A stretch of DNA of 64,000 bases from Vescimonas fastidiosa (lineage in GTDB: Bacteria; Bacillota; Clostridia; Oscillospirales; Oscillospiraceae), in assembly GCF_018326305.1 (NCBI RefSeq), contig NZ_AP023416.1, positions 248,001-312,000 on the forward strand. Reading direction: 5' to 3'. Shown one piece after another: positions 51,514-61,297 of the stretch. The notes beneath the pieces are model-generated. The model was not told where the DNA came from. It did not search any database and saw only the letters and a program-made list of their open reading frames with translations. The stretch's first letter is position 1; each line of letters begins with the position of its first letter. The position numbers and the translations under genes were made by a program.

Positions 51514-52606
51514 GCTGACCCTGGAGGGCTTTCGCAATTACCGGGGGCAGACCTTGGAATTTGACCCGGCGTGCAATGTGATCCACGGGGAGAACGCCCA
51601 GGGAAAGACCAACCTTTTGGAGGCTATGGTCTATCTCTCCTGCGGCAAGTCCCCCCGGACCCGGACGGAAAGGGAGCTGATCTCCTTTGACGGCGGCGAG
51701 GCCCGGATCATCGGGGAGATTTATTCCCGGGAGCGGGAATTCATCACCGACATCACCCTCCGGGCCGGAAGTCGGCGGAAAATGACCGTGAACGGCGTGG
51801 CTGCCAAGAACGCCTCGGAGCTTTCCGAGACGCTGCACACGGTGTTCTTCAGCCCCGAGGATCTGTTCCTCATTCGGGAGGGGGCGGCGGCCCGGCGGAG
51901 ATTCATGGATCAGTCCCTGTGCCAGCTGCGGCCCCGGTACGCCCGGGCCTTGGCGGAGTACCACCGGCTTTATGAGCACAAGACCCGTATTTTGCGGGAT
52001 CGGGAGGAAAACCCGGGGCTTTTGGCCATGCTGCCGGATTTTAACGAGGGAATGTGCCGGATGGGGGCCATCCTCATCCATTATCGGGCCCAGTATTGCC
52101 GGGCCCTGGACGCCTATGCCGCCCCGGCCCACGGGGATTGCAGCGGGGGACGGGAAAAATTAAAATTACGATATGAGACGGTGAAAACCGTGGTAGACCC
52201 CTTTGCCAAGACGGAGGACATCGCCCAGAATTTACGGGACCACCAGCAGAGCCATTATCACGCGGAGCTTGCCTCGGGGCTGTGCCTGTCGGGGCCCCAC
52301 AAGGACGACTTTCTGGTGGAGGTCAACGGACGGAGCGCACGGCAGTTTTGCTCCCAGGGGCAGGTGCGCACGGCGGCCCTGTGCCTGAAGCTGGCCGACC
52401 GGGAGATACACCGCAGCGCCGTGGGGGAGTACCCGGTGATGCTGCTGGACGATGTGCTCTCGGAGCTGGACCCCAAGCGGCAGGAATATGTATTAAACCG
52501 CATTTCCGGGGGACAGGTGTTCATCACCTGCTGCGAAAACGACAGGCTGGACCGCTTGCAAGCGGGGCGGCTGTTTCACATACGAAGCGGGGAGGTGGTT
52601 TTATGA
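51500..52606 (+). CDS. recF: DNA replication and repair protein RecF
   Basis: 368 residues from ATG at 51500 inside the yaaA end; no good ribosome site, so translation is probably coupled. Walker [16 protein letters not shown], signature LSGPHKDDF, Walker [19 protein letters not shown]-like ATPase loading RecA at gaps. Confidence 0.96.
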   Translation: MRINKLTLEGFRNYRGQTLEFDPACNVIHGENAQGKTNLLEAMVYLSCGKSPRTRTERELISFDGGEARIIGEIYSREREFITDITLRAGSRRKMTVNGVAAKNASELSETLHTVFFSPEDLFLIREGAAARRRFMDQSLCQLRPRYARALAEYHRLYEHKTRILRDREENPGLLAMLPDFNEGMCRMGAILIHYRAQYCRALDAYAAPAHGDCSGGREKLKLRYETVKTVVDPFAKTEDIAQNLRDHQQSHYHAELASGLCLSGPHKDDFLVEVNGRSARQFCSQGQVRTAALCLKLADREIHRSAVGEYPVMLLDDVLSELDPKRQEYVLNRISGGQVFITCCENDRLDRLQAGRLFHIRSGEVVL

Positions 52607-52860
52607 GTTACCTGCACATCGGGCAAAATGCCATGCTTCCGGAAAAGCGGATCATCGGCATATTCGACCTGGACATTACCTCCCAATCCAAGCGCACCCG
52701 GGAATTTTTGGAAAAAGCGGAGCAGGAGGGGGTGGTGGTGCCGGTGACGGAGGACATTCCCAAGTCCTTTTTGGTGTGCGACCACCCGTATCACAGGCAG
52801 ATCGTGTATATTTCGCAGCTGAATACCCAGACCCTGCAGAAGCGGAGCAGGGGAGAGTAG
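52603..52860 (+). CDS. remB: Extracellular matrix regulator RemB-like (DUF370)
   Basis: 85 residues, ATGA overlap with recF, ribosome site GGGAGG. Begins [20 protein letters not shown]; then FDLDITSQSKRTREFL, the DUF370 pattern. In Bacillus subtilis the gene after recF (yaaB/remB) activates matrix genes. Function here unknown. Confidence 0.9.
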   Translation: MSYLHIGQNAMLPEKRIIGIFDLDITSQSKRTREFLEKAEQEGVVVPVTEDIPKSFLVCDHPYHRQIVYISQLNTQTLQKRSRGE

Positions 52861-52864
52861 GAGC

Positions 52865-53415
52865 GTAGGGCGGGCCGATGTAGGCATCGGCCCCTACGGA
52901 TGGGCACAAGATGTGCGGTGGGGCGGGCGACCGCAAGGGTCGCCCCTACGGAAATGCTTGTAGCAGGCGACCGCGAGGGTCGCCCCTACGGAAATGCTTG
53001 TAGGGGCGGACGACTCTGTCCGCCCGGTCCTGATAACGCAACGCCTTGTAGGGCAGGGCCCGTGTGCCCTGCCGTGGGTACGGGGAAAGAATCCCCCAGT
53101 CACGGCTTCACCGTGCCAGCCCCCTTTAGGCAAGGGGGCCTTAGGGACGAGGGGGACGGATTGCCACGGGCGCGCTGCGCCCTCGCAATGACACATTACA
53201 GAAAATGCGGTATAAGCCCGGGCGGGCCGATGTGGGGAGCGAACTGAGCGCTGCCGGTGGCAGAGGAAGCGAAGTGAGCGAGTGGCCGCGGTCAAAATTT
53301 TAAGCGTCCGCCGTAAGGCAGCGCAAAAATTTTGGGCACCGCAACAGGATCATCGGCCCCTACGGAGGGTTTTCGATAGAATTTCGTAGGGGGCGATGTG
53401 AGCATCGCCCCGCCG
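52865..53415. repeat. Intergenic hairpin mosaic, cluster 12
   Basis: CCGATG, two tandem GCGACC/GGTCGC units, GGACGAC, GCAGGGC, CACGGC unit (53092-53143), a degenerate TCATTGCG unit with GGGCGCGCTGCGCCC inner stem (53157-53193), the CCGATG hairpin with the 118-nt module and a GGGCGATG unit. No gene is seen between 52861 and 53497. Confidence 0.85.
53233..53350 (+). repeat. 118-nt module inside hairpin loop, copy 3
   Basis: Exactly between GGGCCGATG (53224-53232) and CATCGGCCCC (53351-53360). Same length and near-identical sequence to copies 1 and 2. Confidence 0.8.
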
Positions 53416-53497
53416 TAACACAGCTCATTTTGTTCCCCCCGTCTTTGTTTTGTAAATACAGCGGAAGATCATCTTCCCTTGAGAAAGGATAGGATTT

Positions 53498-55438
53498 ATG
53501 TCAGAACTGGAAAAAGTCATCGCCGTGGAGACGGAATATGATGCCTCGGAGATCCAAGTGCTGGAGGGCCTGGAGGCCGTGCGAAAGCGGCCCGGTATGT
53601 ACATCGGCTCTACCTCCTCCTCGGGCCTGCACCACCTGGTGTACGAGATCGTGGACAACGCCATTGACGAGGCCCTGGCCGGGTACTGCACGGACATCAC
53701 CGTGACCATCAACGAAGGCAACACCATCACCGTTACCGACAACGGGCGCGGCATCCCCGTGGATATCCAGCCCCAGACCGGGCGGCCTGCCCTGGAGGTG
53801 GTTTACACCGTGCTCCACGCCGGCGGCAAGTTCGGCGGCGGGGGCTACAAAGTCTCCGGCGGCCTTCACGGCGTGGGCGCGTCCGTGGTGAATGCCCTGT
53901 CGGAGTGGCTGGAGGTGCAGGTTTACAAGAACGGCCACATTTACGAGATGAAATTCTCCCGGGGCGACATTACCCAGGAGATGAAGATCGTCGGCGACAC
54001 CGACCGCACCGGCACCACCGTCACCTTTAAGCCGGACCCGGAGATGTTCGACACGCTGGTGTACGACTACGACATCCTCCACACCCGTATGCGGGAGCAG
54101 GCGTTTCTCAACGCGGGGCTGCGCATCACCATCACCGACGCCCGGCCCGGCAGCGAGCAGGGGGAGACCATGTGCTACGAGGGGGGCATACGGGAGTATG
54201 TGACCTATCTCAACCGCAACAAGACCCCTCTGCACCAGGAGGTCATCTATCTCTCCGGGGCCAAGGGGGACTCCACGGCGGAGATCGCCCTGCAATATAA
54301 CGACGGCTACAACGAGACCCTGGTCTCCTTTGCCAACGACATCCACACCCCCGGCGGCGGTATGCACGAGACCGGCTTCAAGGCGGCGCTGACCCGGGTG
54401 CTGAACGCCTACGGCACGAAATACGGGATGCTCAAGGACGGGGACGACAAGGTTTCCGGCGAGGACTGCCGGGAGGGCATCGCGGCGGTAATTTCCGTGA
54501 AGCTGACGGAGGCCCAGTTCGAGGGCCAGACCAAGGACAAGCTGGGTAACGCCTACATCCGCACCTTGGTGGACAGCATCGTGTCCGACCAGCTCTCGGT
54601 GTATCTGGAGGAGCATCCGGCGGTGGCCAGGACCATTCTCGACAAGGCCCTCACCGCCAACCGCGCCCGGGAGGCCGCCCGGAAAGCGAGAGAATCCATC
54701 CGGCGCAAGACCGCCCTGGGCGGTGCGGCTATGCCCGACAAGCTCCGGGACTGCAATGAAAATAATCCGGAGCTGACAGAGCTTTACATCGTGGAGGGCG
54801 ACTCCGCAGGCGGCTCCGCCACCCAGGGTCGGGACTCCCGGTTTCAGGCCATCCTCCCCCTGTGGGGCAAGATGCTCAATGTGGAAAAGGCCCGGGCGGA
54901 CAAGGTGTATGGAAACGACAAGCTCCAGCCCGTGATCACCGCCCTGGGGGCAGGCATTGGCGACGAGTTTGACGCGGCCAAGCTCCGGTATCACAAAATC
55001 ATCATCATGGCCGATGCCGATGTGGACGGCGCGCACATCCGCACGCTGCTGCTGACCTTCTTCTTCCGCTTCATGCGGCCCCTCATTGAAAACGGATATG
55101 TGTATTCGGCGGTGCCGCCGCTGTATAAGCTGAGTCGGGGCAAGCAGACGAGGGTTGCCTACTCCGACAAGGAGCGGGACGCGGTTTCCGCCCTGCTCCG
55201 GGGGGATAACCCGGACGCCAAGGTGGACATCAGCCGCTTCAAGGGCCTGGGCGAGATGAATCCCCACGAGCTGTGGGAGACCACCATGGACCCGGAGAAG
55301 CGGACCCTGCGCCGCATTACCCTGGACGATGCTGTGGCCGCCGACGCCACCTTTACGGTGCTTATGGGCGAGAAGGTGGAGCCCAGGAAGGAGTTCATCG
55401 AGCAGAAGGCCAAATACGCGGTGAATTTGGATTACTAA
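53498..55438 (+). CDS. gyrB: DNA gyrase subunit B
   Basis: 646 residues, ribosome site GAGAAAGGA. GHKL ATPase: [37 protein letters not shown]. Transducer domain, then [50 protein letters not shown]. Normal short-type length. Partner of gyrA downstream. Confidence 0.97.
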   Translation: MSELEKVIAVETEYDASEIQVLEGLEAVRKRPGMYIGSTSSSGLHHLVYEIVDNAIDEALAGYCTDITVTINEGNTITVTDNGRGIPVDIQPQTGRPALEVVYTVLHAGGKFGGGGYKVSGGLHGVGASVVNALSEWLEVQVYKNGHIYEMKFSRGDITQEMKIVGDTDRTGTTVTFKPDPEMFDTLVYDYDILHTRMREQAFLNAGLRITITDARPGSEQGETMCYEGGIREYVTYLNRNKTPLHQEVIYLSGAKGDSTAEIALQYNDGYNETLVSFANDIHTPGGGMHETGFKAALTRVLNAYGTKYGMLKDGDDKVSGEDCREGIAAVISVKLTEAQFEGQTKDKLGNAYIRTLVDSIVSDQLSVYLEEHPAVARTILDKALTANRAREAARKARESIRRKTALGGAAMPDKLRDCNENNPELTELYIVEGDSAGGSATQGRDSRFQAILPLWGKMLNVEKARADKVYGNDKLQPVITALGAGIGDEFDAAKLRYHKIIIMADADVDGAHIRTLLLTFFFRFMRPLIENGYVYSAVPPLYKLSRGKQTRVAYSDKERDAVSALLRGDNPDAKVDISRFKGLGEMNPHELWETTMDPEKRTLRRITLDDAVAADATFTVLMGEKVEPRKEFIEQKAKYAVNLDY

Positions 55439-55464
55439 AATAAGGCGGGGGATTTCACCCTAAA

Positions 55465-55950
55465 CCGTCCGTAGGGGCGGGGTTCTACCCCGCCCGCGGG
55501 AGGGGCAGAGCCCCTCCCCTACGCACCAAATTACGATAAAATTTCGTAGGGGGCGATGCCTACATCGCCCCGCCCCTGCGCACCGGCAGGGCACGCGGGC
55601 CCTGCCCTACAAAATATTCTAATTGTAGGGCGGGACCCATGTGTCCCGCCGCCCGCACCGCACATTCGATAAATGAGCCCCCTACCCCCCACGGAATCCC
55701 TCCACCAGAGCTCGGTTGGTCCCCCTCCCTTTAGGCAAGGGAGGCAACGGTTTCCGAGGGTGCGGCGATTCGGGCGACCGCAAGGGTCGCCCCTACGAAA
55801 AAATTTCCCCTTGTAGGGGCGGACGACCCTGTCCGCCCTACGCATGAATTGAAAAACGGTGCCACCGGGCCGATGTAGGCATCGGCCCCTACACACCGTT
55901 TACCGATAGAAGTCCGTAGGGGGCGGCGTCCCCGCCGCCCCGCTCCGCAC
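55465..55950. repeat. Intergenic hairpin mosaic, cluster 13 (gyrB-gyrA)
   Basis: GGGGCGGGG-TTCTA, GAGGGGC, GGGCGATG, GCAGGGC/GCCCTGC, a variant CCCTCCCTTTAGGCAAGGGAGG unit (55690-55745), GCGACC, GGACGACC, CCGATG and GGCGTC/GGCGGC units. The first and the variant unit are oriented as in clusters 2-6. No gene is seen between 55439 and 55998. Confidence 0.85.
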
Positions 55951-55998
55951 AATCCCATAAAATCCGATGAACCAATCCTTTGACAAAGGAGAAACGAT

Positions 55999-58485
55999 AT
56001 GAGTAAAAAACCCCAATACGATCCGGAGGAAATTCGGTATCCCCAGCAGCACATTGTGGAGTCGCCCCTGGTGCCGGAGATGGAGAAGTCGTACATCGAG
56101 TACGCCATGTCCGTTATCGTGGGCCGGGCCCTGCCCGATGTGCGGGACGGCCTGAAGCCCGTCCACCGGCGTATTCTCTACGCCATGTACGAGGACAACC
56201 TCACCTCCGACCGGCCCTTTAAGAAATCCGCCACCTGCGTGGGCGATGTGCTGGGCCGGTATCATCCCCACGGCGATGCGTCGGTGTACGACGCCCTGGT
56301 GCGTCTGGCCCAGGACTTTTCCATGCGCTATATGCTGGTGGACGGCCACGGTAACTTCGGCTCCGTGGATGGAGACCCCGCCGCCGCCTACCGCTACACC
56401 GAGGCAAGGCTCTCCAAAATCTCCAACGAGATGCTCCGGGACATTGAAAAGGACACCGTGGACTGGGACCCCAACTTCGACGAGAGCCGGAAAGAGCCCC
56501 GGGTGCTTCCGGCCCGATTCCCGAACCTGCTGGTGAACGGCTCCAGCGGCATTGCCGTGGGCATGGCCACCAACATCCCGCCCCACAACCTGCGGGAGGT
56601 CATTGGCGCGTGCATCTGCGTGCTGGATGACCCTAACGCCACCCTGGGAGACCTGATGGAGCACATCAAGGGCCCCGACTTCCCCACAAAGGGCATTATC
56701 ATGGGCCGCAGCGGCATCCGGGCCGCCTACGCCACGGGCCGGGGCCGGCTGGTGGTCCGGGCAAGGCACGAGTTTGAGGAGTTCGGCAAGGACCGCACCC
56801 GCATCGTCATTACCGAGCTGCCCTACCAGGTGAATAAGCGGATGCTCATTAAGAACATCGCCGAGCAGGTGGAGGACAAGCGCCTGGAGGGAATTTCCGA
56901 CATCCGGGATGAGTCCGACCGCAACGGTATGCGCATCGTTATCGAGCTGAAGCGGGACGCCAACAGTCAGGTGGTATTAAACCGCCTGTTTGCCCAGTCT
57001 CAGCTGCAGACCACCTTCGCCATCAATATGCTGGCCTTGGTTGACAACCAGCGCCAGCCGAAGATCCTGTCCCTGCGGCACATTATTGACGAGTACCTGA
57101 CCTTCCAGGAAGAAATTATCATCCGCCGCACCAAGTTCGACCTGAACAAGGCTTTGGAGCGGGCCCATCTGCTGGAGGGCTTGCTCATCGCTCAGGACAA
57201 CATTGACGAGGTTATCAAGATCATCCGGGAGAGCTACGACGACGCCCGGGAAAACCTCATGCGCCGCTTCGGGCTGGACCAGGTCCAGGCCCAGGCCATT
57301 CTGGATATGCGTCTGAAAGCCTTACAGGGCCTCGACCGGGAGAAGCTGCAGAAGGAGTACGACGACCTGGAGGAGAAGATCGCCTATTTCCGCCGGGTGC
57401 TGTCCGACGATGCTCTGGTGCGGCAGATCCTCAAGGAGGAGCTTTCCGCCCTGGCCGAGAAATTCGGCGACGAGCGCAAGACCGAGATCCAGGATGTGGA
57501 GGACGAGATCGACATCGAGGACCTCATCGAGGAGGAGCAGTGCGTCTTTACCCTCACCAAGGCCGGGTATATCAAGCGTACCCCCGTCAGCGAGTACGCC
57601 GCCCAGAGCAAGGGCGGCATGGGCAAGAAGGGGATGTCCACCCGGGAGGAGGACGAGGTGGTGTCGGTGTTCACCGCGTCCACCCATGACTACATCCTCT
57701 TCTTCACCGACACCGGCAAGGTCTACCGCAAGAAGGGCTATCAGATCCCCGAGAGCGGCAAGACCGCCAAGGGCATCAACATGGTCAATGTCATTCAGGT
57801 GGAGACCGGGGAGAAGGTCCAGGCCATGCTCCACTTCCGGGAGACGGAGGATAAGCCCCTGTACCTGTTTATGACCACCCGCAGCGGCACCGTGAAGCGG
57901 CTGCCTGTGGACCAGCTGAAGAACATTCGCCAGAGCGGCATCCGCGCCCTGACCCTGGACGAGGGCGACCAGCTCATCAGCGTTCAGGAGACGGACGGGG
58001 AGCAGTATATCCTCATCGCCACCCACGACGGCCAGGCGGTGCGCTTCCACGAGAGCGATGTGCGGCCCATGGGCCGCACGGCGGTGGGCGTCCGGGGCAT
58101 CCGACTCCGGGAGGGCGACTATGTGGTGGGCGCCGCCCGGGCCCAGGAGGGTAAGACCGTCCTCACCATCACCGAGCGGGGCTACGGCAAGCGTACCCCC
58201 GTGGAGGACTACCGCATTACCAGCCGGGGCGGCCTGGGTATCCGCAACTACATGGTTACCGACAAGACCGGGCCCATTGTGGGCATTAAGGTGGTGGACG
58301 GCGGCGAGGATCTGCTGCTGGTCACCGAGAGCGGCATCCTCATCCGCACCCCGGTGCAGAACATCCGCACCGCGGGCCGCGCCACCCAGGGCGTTATCGT
58401 TATGCGCTTTAAGACCGAGGGCGACCGGGTCATTTCCATGGCCCTGGCTGACCCGGAGGAGCAGGCCGGGACGGCGGAGGAATAA
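55999..58485 (+). CDS. gyrA: DNA gyrase subunit A
   Basis: 828 residues, ribosome site AAAGGAG. Winged-helix domain with catalytic Tyr133 in [12 protein letters not shown]. Quinolone region reads [14 protein letters not shown]: Ala94 stands where Escherichia coli has Ser83. Tower and coiled-coil gate, then a C-terminal beta-pinwheel from about residue 505, with the GyrA-box-like [11 protein letters not shown]. Ends in an acidic tail. Confidence 0.97.
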   Translation: MSKKPQYDPEEIRYPQQHIVESPLVPEMEKSYIEYAMSVIVGRALPDVRDGLKPVHRRILYAMYEDNLTSDRPFKKSATCVGDVLGRYHPHGDASVYDALVRLAQDFSMRYMLVDGHGNFGSVDGDPAAAYRYTEARLSKISNEMLRDIEKDTVDWDPNFDESRKEPRVLPARFPNLLVNGSSGIAVGMATNIPPHNLREVIGACICVLDDPNATLGDLMEHIKGPDFPTKGIIMGRSGIRAAYATGRGRLVVRARHEFEEFGKDRTRIVITELPYQVNKRMLIKNIAEQVEDKRLEGISDIRDESDRNGMRIVIELKRDANSQVVLNRLFAQSQLQTTFAINMLALVDNQRQPKILSLRHIIDEYLTFQEEIIIRRTKFDLNKALERAHLLEGLLIAQDNIDEVIKIIRESYDDARENLMRRFGLDQVQAQAILDMRLKALQGLDREKLQKEYDDLEEKIAYFRRVLSDDALVRQILKEELSALAEKFGDERKTEIQDVEDEIDIEDLIEEEQCVFTLTKAGYIKRTPVSEYAAQSKGGMGKKGMSTREEDEVVSVFTASTHDYILFFTDTGKVYRKKGYQIPESGKTAKGINMVNVIQVETGEKVQAMLHFRETEDKPLYLFMTTRSGTVKRLPVDQLKNIRQSGIRALTLDEGDQLISVQETDGEQYILIATHDGQAVRFHESDVRPMGRTAVGVRGIRLREGDYVVGAARAQEGKTVLTITERGYGKRTPVEDYRITSRGGLGIRNYMVTDKTGPIVGIKVVDGGEDLLLVTESGILIRTPVQNIRTAGRATQGVIVMRFKTEGDRVISMALADPEEQAGTAEE

Positions 58486-59165
58486 TGGACATCACCATGC
58501 ACACCATTGCCCACATCCGCACGGATCTGCCGGAAAAATTCGGCGTGCCCCGGCAGAGCGGCCTGGTGCCGCAGCTGCAGGGGACCATCGTGTTCGAGCC
58601 GGACTATCGAAATCCGGACGCCCTGCGGGGGCTGGAGAGCTTTTCCCACCTGTGGCTGATTTTCCGGTTTCACCGGGCGGAGCGGGAGGGCTGGTCCCCC
58701 ACGGTGCGCCCGCCCCGGCTGGGGGGCAACCGGCGCATGGGCGTGTTCGCCACCCGGTCACCCTTTCGGCCCAACAACCTGGGCCTGTCCTGCGTGAAGC
58801 TGGAGGGAGTGAGCCGGGACGAGAAGCTGGGGCCTGTTATCCGTGTCAGCGGGGCGGACCTGGTGGACGGAACACCGATTTTGGACATTAAGCCGTACCT
58901 GCCCTATGCCGACTGCCCAAGGGATGCCACCGGGGGCTTTACCGACCCCCTGGAGACGGAGCCCCTGGAGGTGGAGTGCGACGAGGCGCTGCTGGCGGGT
59001 CTGGAGGCGCCGCAGCGGGCGGGGCTTATGGGCGTGCTGGCCTGTGACCCCCGGCCCCGATACCAGGAGGACCCGGAGCGGGTATACGGCCTGGCCTTCG
59101 CCGGGAAAAATGTGAAGTTTACCGTGCGGGACCGGGTATTGACGGTTTTGGCAGTGGAGGAGTAA
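58485..59165 (+). CDS. trmO: tRNA (t6A37) methyltransferase TrmO-like (TsaA/YaeB)
   Basis: 226 residues; start overlaps the gyrA stop by one base, with GGCGGAGG. TsaA core: IAHIRTDLPEKFGVPRQSGL, LESFSHLWLIFRFH, VFATRSPFRPNNLGLSCVKL and GTPILDIKPYLPYAD. TrmO methylates t6A37 of tRNA-Thr. Probably cotranscribed with gyrA. Confidence 0.9.
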   Translation: MDITMHTIAHIRTDLPEKFGVPRQSGLVPQLQGTIVFEPDYRNPDALRGLESFSHLWLIFRFHRAEREGWSPTVRPPRLGGNRRMGVFATRSPFRPNNLGLSCVKLEGVSRDEKLGPVIRVSGADLVDGTPILDIKPYLPYADCPRDATGGFTDPLETEPLEVECDEALLAGLEAPQRAGLMGVLACDPRPRYQEDPERVYGLAFAGKNVKFTVRDRVLTVLAVEE

Positions 59166-59365
59166 CAGGGGCGGATGCGCCGCACCGGGCGGACAGGGTC
59201 GTCCGCCCCTACAACGGTGAAATGAAAACTTCGTAGGATCATCGCCCCCTACGAAATCCTATCGGGAAACCCTCCGTAGGGGCGACCCTTGCGGTCGCCC
59301 GCCGCACCAGGAGTACGGATTGCCACAACCAGTGACATCGGTCACTGGTTTCGCAATGACATTGG
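59165..59365. repeat. Intergenic hairpin mosaic, cluster 14
   Basis: GGACAGGGTCGTCC, GATGATC/GGGCGATG-like, GCGACC/GGTCGC and a TCATTGCG unit with ACCAGTGAC-ATCG-GTCACTGGT (59318-59360). Confidence 0.8.
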
Positions 59366-59383
59366 TGTTTCCAAGGAGTTATT

Positions 59384-59818
59384 ATGAAAACTGTTACCAT
59401 TTACACCGACGGCGCTTGCTCCGGCAATCCCGGGCCCGGGGGCTGGGGAGCGATTTTGGAGTGGAACGGCGTGGAGAAGGAGATCTCCGGCGGCGCTCCG
59501 GAGACCACCAACAACCGCATGGAGCTTACCGGCGTTATTCGGGCCTTGGAGCTGCTGAAGGAGAGCTGCGTGGTGGAGCTTTACAGTGACAGCAAGTATG
59601 TTATTGATGCCCTCTCCAAGGGCTGGGTCTACGGCTGGCGGAAAAAGGGCTGGATCAAGAGCGACAAAAAGCCCGCCCTGAATGTGGACCTGTGGGAGCA
59701 GCTCCTACCCCTTATCGACCGGCACCAGGTACACTACCACTGGGTCAAGGGCCACGCCTCCAACGCCAAAAACAACCGCTGCGATGAGCTGGCGGTGGCG
59801 GAAAGCCGAAAATTTTGA
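59384..59818 (+). CDS. rnhA: Ribonuclease HI
   Basis: 144 residues, ribosome site CAAGGAG. Catalytic residues in [17 protein letters not shown] (Asp), [10 protein letters not shown] (Glu), [12 protein letters not shown] (Asp) and the late Asp in NNRCDELA, with WVKGHA. Degrades RNA in RNA-DNA hybrids. Confidence 0.96.
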   Translation: MKTVTIYTDGACSGNPGPGGWGAILEWNGVEKEISGGAPETTNNRMELTGVIRALELLKESCVVELYSDSKYVIDALSKGWVYGWRKKGWIKSDKKPALNVDLWEQLLPLIDRHQVHYHWVKGHASNAKNNRCDELAVAESRKF

Positions 59819-59939
59819 GCATTGTTCACAAATTGTTCATCGGTAATTTATTGTTTTGCCATATTTACAAAGTAATATAACAGCATACAAAGAAACCTTT
59901 CCATAAGTGATTTTCTCTCTCTCTCCTAACAAACACACG

Positions 59940-59975
59940 GAAAATCCCCTCAGCTATCAGGCTGGGGGGATTTTC
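59940..59975 (+). terminator. Hairpin after rnhA
   Basis: GAAAATCCCC...AGC pairs with GCT...GGGGATTTTC. 59820-59939 before it is AT-rich with no gene seen. Confidence 0.65.
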
Positions 59976-59994
59976 TGCGATTGGGAAAAATACA

Positions 59995-60023
59995 TTGCAT
60001 TTTTTCTGAATTTGCCGTACAAT
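59995..60023 (+). promoter_or_regulatory. Promoter of nadE
   Basis: TTGCAT, 17-bp spacer, TACAAT, about 30 bp before the ATG. Confidence 0.7.
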
Positions 60024-60054
60024 AGACCATTATTATAGTAGGGAGGCGTTTTTT

Positions 60055-60825
60055 ATGGAATTTAACCCCCAGATGCAGCTTACGGGCCTGCTGGAATGGA
60101 TGCACGAGAGAATGCAGGCGTGCCATGGCAAGACGGCGGTTATCGGCATCTCCGGCGGCAAGGACAGCTCCACCGTGGCGGCCCTGGCTGTGGCGGCCTA
60201 TGGGCGGGAGAATGTGTACGGTGTGCTGATGCCCGACGGCGAGCAGCCGGACATTGACTTCTCCCAAGGCTTGGTGGAGCATCTGCAAATTCCCCACTGC
60301 ACCATCAACATCCACGACGCAGTGCAGGGGGTGCTGGTTGAGATGAAGAAGGCGGGCCTGGAGCCCAGCCGCCAGACCACCGTGAACCTGCCCTCCCGCA
60401 TCCGCATGGCCACGCTCTATGCCGTGGCCCAGTCCCTCCCCGGCGGCACGGTGCTGAACACCTCCAACCTCTCCGAGGACTGGGTGGGCTACTGCACCAT
60501 TTACGGCGACAGCGCCGGGGCCTTTTCGCCCCTGGGCATGTACACCACCGAGGAGGTCATCGCCCTGGGCCGCGTCCTGGGTCTGCCGGAGCATTTCCTG
60601 CAAAAGCCCCCCTCCGACGGGCTCACCGGACTCACGGACGAGGACAACCTGGGCTTTACCTACCACGCTGTGAATGAGTATGTGCGCCGGGGGATCTGCG
60701 ACCCGGAGATCAAGAAGCAGATCGACCAAAAGCACAAGGCCAGCCGCTTCAAGTTCTCCTCCATTCCCGTGTACCACAACGGCCTGCCTATGGCGCTGGA
60801 GGAGGAGACGGGCTTCTACAAATAA
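60055..60825 (+). CDS. nadE: NAD+ synthase, ammonia-dependent
   Basis: 256 residues, ribosome site GGGAGG. PP-loop VIGISGGKDSSTVAAL, then LNTSNLSEDWVGYCTIYGDSAG and PSDGLTGLTDEDNLGFTY. No glutaminase domain, so ammonia is the nitrogen source. Makes NAD from deamido-NAD. Confidence 0.95.
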   Translation: MEFNPQMQLTGLLEWMHERMQACHGKTAVIGISGGKDSSTVAALAVAAYGRENVYGVLMPDGEQPDIDFSQGLVEHLQIPHCTINIHDAVQGVLVEMKKAGLEPSRQTTVNLPSRIRMATLYAVAQSLPGGTVLNTSNLSEDWVGYCTIYGDSAGAFSPLGMYTTEEVIALGRVLGLPEHFLQKPPSDGLTGLTDEDNLGFTYHAVNEYVRRGICDPEIKKQIDQKHKASRFKFSSIPVYHNGLPMALEEETGFYK

Positions 60826-60837
60826 GGGGAGCTGCCC

Positions 60838-60865
60838 TTGACAAAGGGGACATTTCTGCTATAAT
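60838..60865 (+). promoter_or_regulatory. Promoter of antisense RNA B
   Basis: TTGACA, 16-bp spacer, TATAAT, 13 bp after nadE. Confidence 0.85.
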
Positions 60866-60871
60866 GAGGAT

Positions 60872-60967
60872 AGAAAGGCGCTGCGACAAGCGGTTAGCCC
60901 TTCAAGTTTATGTTTCTATTTGTTAAGAAACCGTCACCGTGCAGGGTGGCGGTTTCTGCGTTTTACA
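60872..60967 (+). ncRNA. Candidate antitoxin RNA B
   Basis: Conserved GGCGCTGCGACAAGCGGTT hairpin, variable middle, 3' hairpin AAACCGTCACC/GGTGGCGGTTT then TTTT. Overlaps the 3' end of the peptide gene on the other strand. Confidence 0.7.
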
Positions 60968-61011
60968 ATGATCGTGACCGTAAATGGCCCGATATGTAAA
61001 GTAACTCGCAT
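60934..61011 (-). CDS. 25-aa hydrophobic/basic peptide, candidate type I toxin B
   Basis: 25 residues: MRVTLHIGPFTVTIIV then KRRNRHPAR. Differs from copy C only near the C-terminus, in the part encoded by the antisense hairpin. Ribosome site AGGGGGTGAGG lies in the hairpin CACCACCC-GAAA-GGGGGTG. Promoter at 61074-61102. Confidence 0.72.
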   Translation of the reverse strand: MRVTLHIGPFTVTIIVKRRNRHPAR

Positions 61012-61073
61012 GAGCCTCACCCCCTTTCGGGTGGTGTGGCCAACCGCCTGCCGTTCGTGCAGCGCCTGGCGAA

Positions 61074-61102
61074 ATTATAGCAATTTTTTATTATTTTGTC
61101 AA
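61074..61102 (-). promoter_or_regulatory. Promoter of candidate toxin B
   Basis: Minus strand TTGACA, 17-bp spacer, TATAAT. Confidence 0.82.
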
Positions 61103-61162
61103 CAGAAGAACCAATCCGCGCCCCCGCGCAAAAGTCAGAAAGCGGAAATAGCACCCCCGTAC

Positions 61163-61190
61163 TTGACAGGACGGATATTTCTGCTATAAT
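61163..61190 (+). promoter_or_regulatory. Promoter of antisense RNA C
   Basis: TTGACA, 16-bp spacer, TATAAT. Confidence 0.85.
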
Positions 61191-61196
61191 GAGCAT

Positions 61197-61297
61197 AGAA
61201 AGGCGCTGCGACAAGCGGTTAGCCCGTCAAAAGAGAAGCAACTTAAGAAACCTTAAGAAACCGTCACTTTGCCGAGTGGCGGTTTCTGCGTTTTACA
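61197..61297 (+). ncRNA. Candidate antitoxin RNA C
   Basis: Same structure as B; the middle is longer and contains AACTTAAGAAACCTTAAG. Overlaps the last 11 codons of the peptide gene. Confidence 0.7.

Noticed and set aside
9195..59365. Repeats considered as insertion sequences or MITEs with a transposase in the window
   Set aside because: No transposase, no terminal inverted repeats with target duplication were seen; units are mostly 25-60 bp.
60920..61189. 89-codon plus-strand frame across the antisense RNA region
   Set aside because: It is antisense to the peptide gene and leader, without a ribosome site; the minus-strand 25-residue frame is the conserved one in all three copies.
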